This document shows positions 7,599-11,306 of a stretch of 11,306 nt of DNA, piece by piece. The translations under genes were made by a program, and so were the position numbers. This stretch comes from Phenylobacterium sp. GTDB taxonomy: Bacteria > Pseudomonadota > Alphaproteobacteria > Caulobacterales > Caulobacteraceae. Position 1 is the stretch's first letter, and each line of letters opens with the position of its first letter. Below the pieces are notes generated by a model. The model was not told the origin of the DNA, searched no databases, and saw only the letters and a list, made by a program, of their open reading frames with translations. Where the stretch lies: the NCBI GenBank assembly GCA_028290925.1, contig JAQGIX010000257.1, positions 1 through 11,306 of the forward strand. The letters are read 5' to 3'.

Positions 7599-7976
7599 CT
7601 AAAGCTCCTCGATCACCCGGGTGAGCGCAAAGCCCATGGCGACGATCGCCAGGGCCGAGGCGACCCATACCACGACGCCCGCGCTGGCGAACCCCGAGAC
7701 CCAGTCGGCGCGCGGCGCGATCTGGGTCAACCCGGCCTGCAGCACCTTGGCGGAATCGCCCGCCGCCTCCGCACGCTGGAAGAGGTTCGACATGATCAGC
7801 TGGCTGGCGCCGATGACGCCGCCGGCCCCGCCCGCGGCGCCGATCAGCCAGCGGCGGGCCGTCCAGCCGGTGTTGAGGCGCCGCTCCACCCGATCGGCGA
7901 AGGCGCCGGCGTCGGGCAGATCGGGGGCGTCGGCGAAGAACCGCTCGAGGCGGCGCTCGAACTCGACCTCAGCCAT
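7599..7976 (-). CDS. Small membrane protein, probable anti-sigma factor of cassette 1
   Basis: A 125-residue protein with a charged cytosolic N-terminus (1-41) and two predicted membrane helices (about 43-62 and 97-118). I chose ATG at 7976 because AGGGAGG lies 7 bases upstream (7984-7990) and the ATG overlaps the sigma stop by 8 bases; an in-frame ATG further upstream would place 32 residues inside the sigma gene. Position directly after an ECF sigma gene, overlap with it, and membrane topology suggest it binds and holds the sigma factor; this is inference. It has no His/Cys zinc-binding anti-sigma motif. Residues 9-34 (RL..FFADAPDLPD...F...V..RL) are matched by the corresponding protein of the second cassette (7-32), the best evidence that they are one family. 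I recognise no named domain. Confidence 0.75.
   Translation of the reverse strand: MAEVEFERRLERFFADAPDLPDAGAFADRVERRLNTGWTARRWLIGAAGGAGGVIGASQLIMSNLFQRAEAAGDSAKVLQAGLTQIAPRADWVSGFASAGVVVWVASALAIVAMGFALTRVIEEL
7605..7610 (-). promoter_or_regulatory. panB ribosome binding site inside the anti-sigma gene
   Basis: GAGGAG on the minus strand, 7 bases before the panB TTG, is formed by the two Glu codons near the end of the upstream gene. It supports TTG initiation and translational linkage of the two genes. Confidence 0.65.
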
Positions 7977-8553
7977 TGCCGCGCCTCCCTTCAACAGCCG
8001 CGCCGCCGCCAGGCGCCAGTCGCGCTCTGAGCTTTTCCAGACCACGTTTGACATGGGATTTGACCGTTCCAAGCGGCAGGTTCAAGGCCTCGGCCGCCTC
8101 CGCGTGCGAAAGCCCCGCCCCGAAACACATGCTGACGCAAAGCCGTTCGGCCGCGCCCAGCATCTTCAACGCCCCATCGAGGTCGATAGCCGCGTCGGCG
8201 TCCGACGGCCCGGCGGCCGGCTCGTCCTCGATCCCGTCCGAGGCGAAGGCGCCGAGCTTGCGCTCCTTCTGCAGGCGCTTGAGGTAGGTCCGCGCCGCGA
8301 TCCGCTTGACCCAGCTGGCGAAAGTCCCCTCGCCGCGGAATTCGGTGATCCGCTCGAAGGCGATGAGGAAGGCGTCCTGGGCCGTGTCGTCCGCCTCACC
8401 GGCCTGCGCGCCCATCCGGCGCAGCAGGCCGCGCACCGCCGAGCCGTGCCGCCGCACAAGCTCGCCGAAGGCGCGACGTTCGCCGGTCGCCGCGTGGCTG
8501 CATAGCTCCACGTCGTGCAGGCTGGTGAACCTGAGATTTGTCGAGCCCGCCAT
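7969..8553 (-). CDS. ECF-type RNA polymerase sigma factor, cassette 1
   Basis: A 194-residue sigma-70 family protein of ECF size, with only regions 2 and 4. Region 2 spans about 28-100: DDTAQDAFLIAF (55-66) is the core-binding part, and FASWVKRIAARTYLKR (78-93) the -10 recognition helix area. A linker rich in Asp/Ala (105-125) leads to region 4 (about 127-180). Its helix-turn-helix SHAEAAEALNLPLGTVKSHV (149-168) differs at one residue from the cassette 2 sigma. The ATG at 8553 has GGGGGA 7 bases upstream. The gene lies 24 bases after the DUF6249-like gene and overlaps the probable anti-sigma gene by 8 bases, so the three appear to be one operon. The target promoters are unknown; a weak ECF-like pattern lies in the intergenic region upstream of the operon. 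Confidence 0.93.
   Translation of the reverse strand: MAGSTNLRFTSLHDVELCSHAATGERRAFGELVRRHGSAVRGLLRRMGAQAGEADDTAQDAFLIAFERITEFRGEGTFASWVKRIAARTYLKRLQKERKLGAFASDGIEDEPAAGPSDADAAIDLDGALKMLGAAERLCVSMCFGAGLSHAEAAEALNLPLGTVKSHVKRGLEKLRARLAPGGGAAVEGRRGNG
8063..8106. repeat. Paralogous 44-bp segment of sigma region 4, copy in cassette 1
   Basis: This segment matches 10388-10431 at 39 of 44 bases without gaps. It encodes the helix-turn-helix part of region 4 in both sigma genes. The similarity reflects shared ancestry plus strong protein constraint; it is not a mobile repeat. Confidence 0.8.
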
Positions 8554-8577
8554 GGGCTGGTCCCCCGGCTGACCGGC

Positions 8578-8964
8578 CTACCGCCGCTCGCGGCCGACGA
8601 AGTACATGGCGATGAAAGCCAGCCCGATAAATGCCGGGAAGCAGGCGATTCCGATGATCGGGAAGGTCGCATCCGGGTCTTCGAAGCCGAGCGCCCAGCC
8701 CATGGCCGCCAGGCCCACGCCGACGCCCAGCCAGACGATGCCGGTGCGCAGGTCGCGTTGCGGCGACGGCGGCGTCTTCACGCCGGACGAGATGGCGTCC
8801 ACCACCTCTGTGGGCAGCGGCTGGCCGCGCTCGATGGCCGCCTTGAGCGTCTCGGCCATCTTCTGACGTTCCATACTCTTGAAGTAGCGCGGCACGATCA
8901 CGATCGCCGCGATCATGGCGAAAAAGAAGATCGGGATCATCGTCCCGATGACGCTTGGATCCAT
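8578..8964 (-). CDS. Small three-helix membrane protein resembling DUF6249, cassette 1
   Basis: A 128-residue protein with three hydrophobic segments (about 7-25, 74-93, 101-122). A cytosolic-looking loop (26-72) contains LKAAIERGQPLPTEVV (40-55), close to a pattern I associate with DUF6249 proteins. The function is unknown. It heads the operon DUF6249-like/sigma/anti-sigma/panB. GAGGAG (8973-8978) lies 8 bases before the ATG at 8964. A homologous gene occupies the same place in the second cassette, which suggests a part in the sigma/anti-sigma pathway, for example as membrane sensor or stabiliser of the anti-sigma protein; that role is a guess. Confidence 0.8.
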   Translation of the reverse strand: MDPSVIGTMIPIFFFAMIAAIVIVPRYFKSMERQKMAETLKAAIERGQPLPTEVVDAISSGVKTPPSPQRDLRTGIVWLGVGVGLAAMGWALGFEDPDATFPIIGIACFPAFIGLAFIAMYFVGRERR

Positions 8965-9222
8965 GATGAATTCTCCTCTCGATGTAGCCTGGGCGGTTCA
9001 GCCCGTTTCTGATGAGAAAGAGGCGTCAGAAGCGCAGGGCGGATGCAAATTCTTCCATGAAATCTTAGTCACGATTCCAACGACCCGCGCGATCCAACCC
9101 GCGCGGCGACGAAGAGGCCCGCCCCGGCCCGACGCGCAATTCTCCTCGACCCGCACAAGAGGGGGTGGTGACAATCCGGCGGCGATCTCCCACACCATCC
9201 GTGCAAACGGGGGGATGCAGGC
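8965..9222 (-). promoter_or_regulatory. Divergent intergenic region controlling cassette 1 and the methyltransferase
   Basis: This 258-bp gap is the longest non-coding stretch here, and its centre is less GC-rich than the genes. On the minus strand GGAAGA (9056-9051) and CGCTTC (9034-9029), 16 bases apart, loosely resemble an ECF promoter. An inverted repeat TTCTGA/TCAGAA (9007-9012 and 9026-9031) has a 13-base loop. Two imperfect direct copies of TCCAAC followed by CCCGCGC lie at 9076-9090 and 9093-9104. A GANTC site, the target of CcrM methylation in Caulobacterales, is at 9073-9077. On the plus strand no clear promoter is seen for the methyltransferase. No conserved RNA or small gene is evident. 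Confidence 0.4.
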
Positions 9223-10002
9223 ATGGCTTGGGGGCTGGGACGACTTCGCTCGATGCTGTGGGGGCTTGCCCAGCGGCACGTCGCGCCGCGGCCGCTCAGC
9301 TGGCAGAACCAGCCCCGCGACACCCTGCACTGGTTCGACGAACCCCAGCTGCCGCTCCAGCCCTACGGACTGGCCATGCCGGCGTTCGGGCTTCGCGAAT
9401 CGGCCGGCACCGGCGACCTCGGGTCGTTCCTGGGCATCGGCGATTCCTGGGCCCACCTGGTCAACCGGTTCCTGCCGCCGGACCCCATGGTCCTCGACAT
9501 CGGCTGCGGCTGCGGGAAGATGGCGCGCTACTTCGCGCTCAACCCCGGCCTGCACTACGTCGGCGTCGACATCTTCGAGCCCTCGATCCTCTGGTGCCGG
9601 CGCGCCTTCGAACGCTACGGCGACCGGTTCCGGTTCGAGCATTTCGACGGCTATTCGGCCGCCTACAATCCGGACGGCAAGCTGCGCGCCGAGGATTACA
9701 TCCTGCCGACGCCGGACGGCTCGGTCGACCTGATCGTCTGCGGCTCGCTGTTCACCCACCTCTTCGAGCCGCAGGCCCGCCACTACCTCTCCCAGCTCAG
9801 GCGCGTGCTGAAGCCGGGCGGCTCGGCGCTGGTGTCGCTGCATGTGGAGCCCCCGGCCGGCGAGGTCTATGCCGGGACCGAATGGCGCATCGACGTGGAC
9901 GAAGCCCACTTCCTCGGCATGGCCAAGGCGGCCGGACTCGAGGCGGCCGAGCGGATCGGCGTGGTCTATGGCCAGGTGGTGCACCGCCTGCGGCGGCCGT
10001 AA
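9223..10002 (+). CDS. Class I SAM-dependent methyltransferase
   Basis: A 259-residue cytosolic protein with a Rossmann-type methyltransferase core. Motif I is VLDIGCGCG (90-98), the acidic end of the second strand is VGVDI (113-117), a later strand is DLIVCGSLFTHL (169-180), and LKPGG (196-200) is the usual motif of Methyltransf_11/25-type enzymes. Residues 1-80 form an extension rich in Trp/Pro. The substrate cannot be deduced: small-molecule, lipid and sugar methyltransferases share this core. The ATG at 9223 has GGGGGGA 7 bases upstream. It is transcribed away from cassette 1 and towards cassette 2, the only plus-strand gene in the right half; its stop is 20 bases from the stop of the cassette 2 anti-sigma gene. 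Any link with the sigma factors is positional only. Confidence 0.88.
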   Translation: MAWGLGRLRSMLWGLAQRHVAPRPLSWQNQPRDTLHWFDEPQLPLQPYGLAMPAFGLRESAGTGDLGSFLGIGDSWAHLVNRFLPPDPMVLDIGCGCGKMARYFALNPGLHYVGVDIFEPSILWCRRAFERYGDRFRFEHFDGYSAAYNPDGKLRAEDYILPTPDGSVDLIVCGSLFTHLFEPQARHYLSQLRRVLKPGGSALVSLHVEPPAGEVYAGTEWRIDVDEAHFLGMAKAAGLEAAERIGVVYGQVVHRLRRP

Positions 10003-10030
10003 CGCCTGACCCCGGTCGGGCCCTAGGCGT
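10002..10030. terminator. Possible bidirectional hairpin between convergent genes
   Basis: ACGCCT (10002-10007) and AGGCGT (10025-10030) form a perfect 6-bp inverted repeat around an inner GACC/GGTC hairpin (10008-10017). It covers the whole gap and both stop codons of the methyltransferase and cassette 2 anti-sigma genes. There is no T-tract, so intrinsic termination is uncertain. Confidence 0.35.
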
Positions 10031-10331
10031 CCGCCGACGCGGCGTGATCTCCAAATCCGCCGAGGATCGCCACCGCCGAAAGCGCCGCCGCCAGGGCGGC
10101 CGCGCCGGGCGCCAGCGGACCGGAGATCGCGGTCAGCACCGGCTGCAGGATCGGCCACAGCGCCCACATGGCCAGCCCGCCGAGCGCGCTCACGCCGCCC
10201 AGGAAGGCCAGGTCCTGCACGCAGCGGCGCTTGGCCAGGCGCTGCATCACCGCGGCCTGGAAGACCGGATCGCGGAGCGGCGGGGCGTCCTGGGCGAACA
10301 GCGCCTTCAGGCGATCGTCAGCAGGGTTCAT
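10023..10331 (-). CDS. Small membrane protein, probable anti-sigma factor of cassette 2
   Basis: A 102-residue protein with a soluble N-terminus (1-40) and two hydrophobic stretches (about 41-65 and 74-93). The ATG at 10331 has GGGAG 6 bases upstream (10338-10342), preferred over an in-frame ATG seven codons earlier. It overlaps the sigma gene stop by 14 bases, the usual sign of coupled sigma/anti-sigma expression. Residues 7-32 (RLKALFAQDAPPLRD..F...V..RL) match the cassette 1 protein; outside this the two are similar only in being hydrophobic. A single Cys (37) and no HxxxCxxC means it is not of the zinc-binding class. Anti-sigma function is inferred from position, topology and the shared N-terminal motif. 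Confidence 0.72.
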   Translation of the reverse strand: MNPADDRLKALFAQDAPPLRDPVFQAAVMQRLAKRRCVQDLAFLGGVSALGGLAMWALWPILQPVLTAISGPLAPGAAALAAALSAVAILGGFGDHAASADA

Positions 10332-10857
10332 CTTGGACTCCCAACGCAACAAGCAGGCGCGCCCGGCCGCGCGTCACATGGCTCTTCACCGTTCCGAGCG
10401 GCAGGTCCAGCGCCTCGGCCGCCTCCGCATGGCTGAAATCCGCCGCCAGGCACAGGGCCACGCAGGCGCGCTGGTCTGGGGGCAGGTCCGCCATGGCGGT
10501 CTCCAGGGTGATCCGGTCGTCCAACGCCTCGCGGGCCGGCGGGGTCCGCTCGGCCTCGTAGGTCGCTTCGCGCGTGCGGCTGCGTCCGGCCGAGCGCCGG
10601 GCGGTGAGGTGCTTGCGGTGGGCGATGCCGCACAGCCAGGCCCGCACGCTGCCGCCGGCCCTCAGCCGCCCGATGCGCGGCCAGGCGGCCAGGAAGGTCT
10701 CCTGGGCCAGGTCGTCGGCCAGAGCCCAGTCGCCGCAGGCCCGCCTGAGGAAGGCGCGCACCGCCTGCTGGTGCCGCTCGATGAGGCGCGAGAAGGCCTC
10801 CGTCGAGCCGGCCTGGGCCGCCGCGACGAGCGACTCGTCGAGGCCTTCCAACTTCAT
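10318..10857 (-). CDS. ECF-type RNA polymerase sigma factor, cassette 2
   Basis: A 179-residue ECF sigma factor. Region 2 runs from about 20 to 90, with ADDLAQETFLAAW (47-59) for core binding and RAWLCGIAHRKHL (72-84) for -10 contacts. Region 4 runs from about 117 to 172, with the helix-turn-helix SHAEAAEALDLPLGTVKSHV (142-161). DLPPDQRACVAL (124-135) is the typical entry into region 4. The ATG at 10857 overlaps the stop of the upstream DUF6249-like gene (ATGA); no strong ribosome site is visible, so coupling is likely. The open frame extends far upstream, but that part is antisense-like and belongs to the other gene's locus. Compared with the cassette 1 sigma, region 2 is clearly diverged whereas region 4 is nearly the same, so -35 recognition may overlap. 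Confidence 0.93.
   Translation of the reverse strand: MKLEGLDESLVAAAQAGSTEAFSRLIERHQQAVRAFLRRACGDWALADDLAQETFLAAWPRIGRLRAGGSVRAWLCGIAHRKHLTARRSAGRSRTREATYEAERTPPAREALDDRITLETAMADLPPDQRACVALCLAADFSHAEAAEALDLPLGTVKSHVTRGRARLLVALGVQDEPC
10388..10431. repeat. Paralogous 44-bp segment of sigma region 4, copy in cassette 2
   Basis: Counterpart of 8063-8106, with five mismatches in 44 bases. It marks the best conserved DNA between the two sigma genes. Confidence 0.8.
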
Positions 10858-11306
10858 CGACCGCGGAAGGTGCTCGAGAAGATCGCGCCGAGCAGGTTGC
10901 CGACGAAGACGAAGGTCATGATGATCGCCACCAGCCGGAACGGCCCGTCGGCGCCGGGGATGTCGCCCCACTCCGCGGCGAACCAGAAGCCGGCCGCCAC
11001 CGCTCCGGTGACGAAGGCCGAGCGCCACTGCCAGTAGGGTCCCCAGCGGTAGTAGCGCCGCCAGGCCCGGCGGCCGTGCCAGTAGGGCGGATAGGGCGGC
11101 GCGGCGCCGCCCCAGGCCGGATCGCCCATCGGATCCTGCGCCGCCTTGATCAGCTCGGGCGGCGGATCCTTGCCCTGCGCGGCGTAGGACTTGATCAGCT
11201 CCAGGTGGTCGCGGCTGCGCCGGTAGGAGAGCCAGCGGTCCCAGGCGCCGAAGATGAAGAAGCCGATGGGGAACAGCAGCCACCAGTAGCTGCGGAAGAA
11301 GTCGTC
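10854..11306 (-). CDS. DUF6249-like membrane protein, cassette 2, 5'-truncated by the window edge
   Basis: The frame stays open from base 11306 to the stop at 10854, giving 150 visible residues; the true start is beyond the window. An ATG at 11129 lies mid-protein and is unlikely to be the start, because the upstream residues align with the cassette 1 homologue. Visible order: a hydrophobic segment WWLLFPIGFFIFGAW, the motif IKSYAAQGKDPPPELIKA, a Tyr/Trp/Pro/Arg-rich stretch (about 65-90), and two more hydrophobic segments ending GAIFSSTFRGR. The motif aligns with LKAAIERGQPLPTEVVDA of the cassette 1 protein (shared Lys, Gly, Pro, Glu, Ala). The aromatic Pro/Trp stretch is absent from the shorter homologue. 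Its stop overlaps the sigma start by 4 bases. The molecular function is unknown. Confidence 0.75.
   Translation of the reverse strand, partial: DDFFRSYWWLLFPIGFFIFGAWDRWLSYRRSRDHLELIKSYAAQGKDPPPELIKAAQDPMGDPAWGGAAPPYPPYWHGRRAWRRYYRWGPYWQWRSAFVTGAVAAGFWFAAEWGDIPGADGPFRLVAIIMTFVFVGNLLGAIFSSTFRGR

Noticed and set aside
7977..8072. Earlier start for the cassette 1 anti-sigma protein
   Set aside because: It would place 32 residues inside the sigma coding region; AGGGAGG directly before ATG 7976 gives a better start.
8998..10167. Long minus-strand frame opposite the methyltransferase
   Set aside because: It lies over an unmistakable methyltransferase and spans the promoter region; its composition is that of an antisense frame.
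10854..11129. DUF6249-like gene starting at the internal ATG 11129
   Set aside because: The frame continues open to the window edge, and the residues before this ATG contain a hydrophobic helix and the motif shared with the cassette 1 protein.
10858..11283. N-terminal extension of the cassette 2 sigma factor by about 140 residues
   Set aside because: The extension is Arg/Pro/Leu-rich and overlaps the DUF6249-like gene in another frame. ECF factors have about 180 residues, and the ATGA overlap marks the natural start.
1..11306. CRISPR arrays, tRNA or rRNA genes, insertion sequences, phage genes
   Set aside because: No regularly spaced repeats, no cloverleaf or rRNA-like sequence, and no transposase or integrase motifs were seen.

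Overview
The window is GC-rich and densely coded, with almost no spacer between genes. It looks like chromosomal DNA of an alphaproteobacterium. The PurF and Der sequences, the frequent 1-4 base overlaps, and a -35/-10 pair resembling the Caulobacter housekeeping consensus suggest Caulobacterales (Caulobacter/Phenylobacterium type). That placement is inference from sequence style, not from a database match.

Left part, plus strand (1-2979): the 3' portion of purF (purine biosynthesis), overlapped by a GTG-started SBF-like (bile acid:Na+ symporter family) membrane transporter, then a short-chain dehydrogenase/reductase. The reductase runs tail-to-tail into der, and the two coding ends overlap by 53 bp.

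Middle part, minus strand (read from 6673 down to 2927): yfgM-like tetratricopeptide membrane protein, bamB-like lipoprotein beta-propeller, and the ribosome-assembly GTPase der. The same order (yfgM-bamB-der) is known from E. coli, so this is an old envelope/ribosome biogenesis operon. A candidate promoter lies just upstream, at 6720-6746.

Upstream of that on the minus strand (8964 down to 6770): a small three-helix membrane protein resembling DUF6249, an ECF-type sigma factor, a small two-helix probable anti-sigma protein, and panB, one base after the anti-sigma gene. A 258-bp intergenic region (8965-9222) separates this operon from a divergent SAM-dependent methyltransferase on the plus strand.

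Right edge, minus strand (11306 down to 10023): a second copy of the same three-gene layout, namely a DUF6249-like membrane protein (cut by the window edge), an ECF sigma factor and a small membrane probable anti-sigma protein, again with overlapping genes. The sigma factors share a 20-residue stretch of region 4 with one difference. The two anti-sigma proteins share an N-terminal FA-DAP-L-D pattern. The two DUF-like proteins align around a Lys/Gly/Pro/Glu motif. This pair of paralogous membrane-protein/sigma/anti-sigma cassettes flanking a methyltransferase is the most interesting content of the window. The anti-sigma proteins lack the HxxxCxxC zinc motif and are named by position and topology only.
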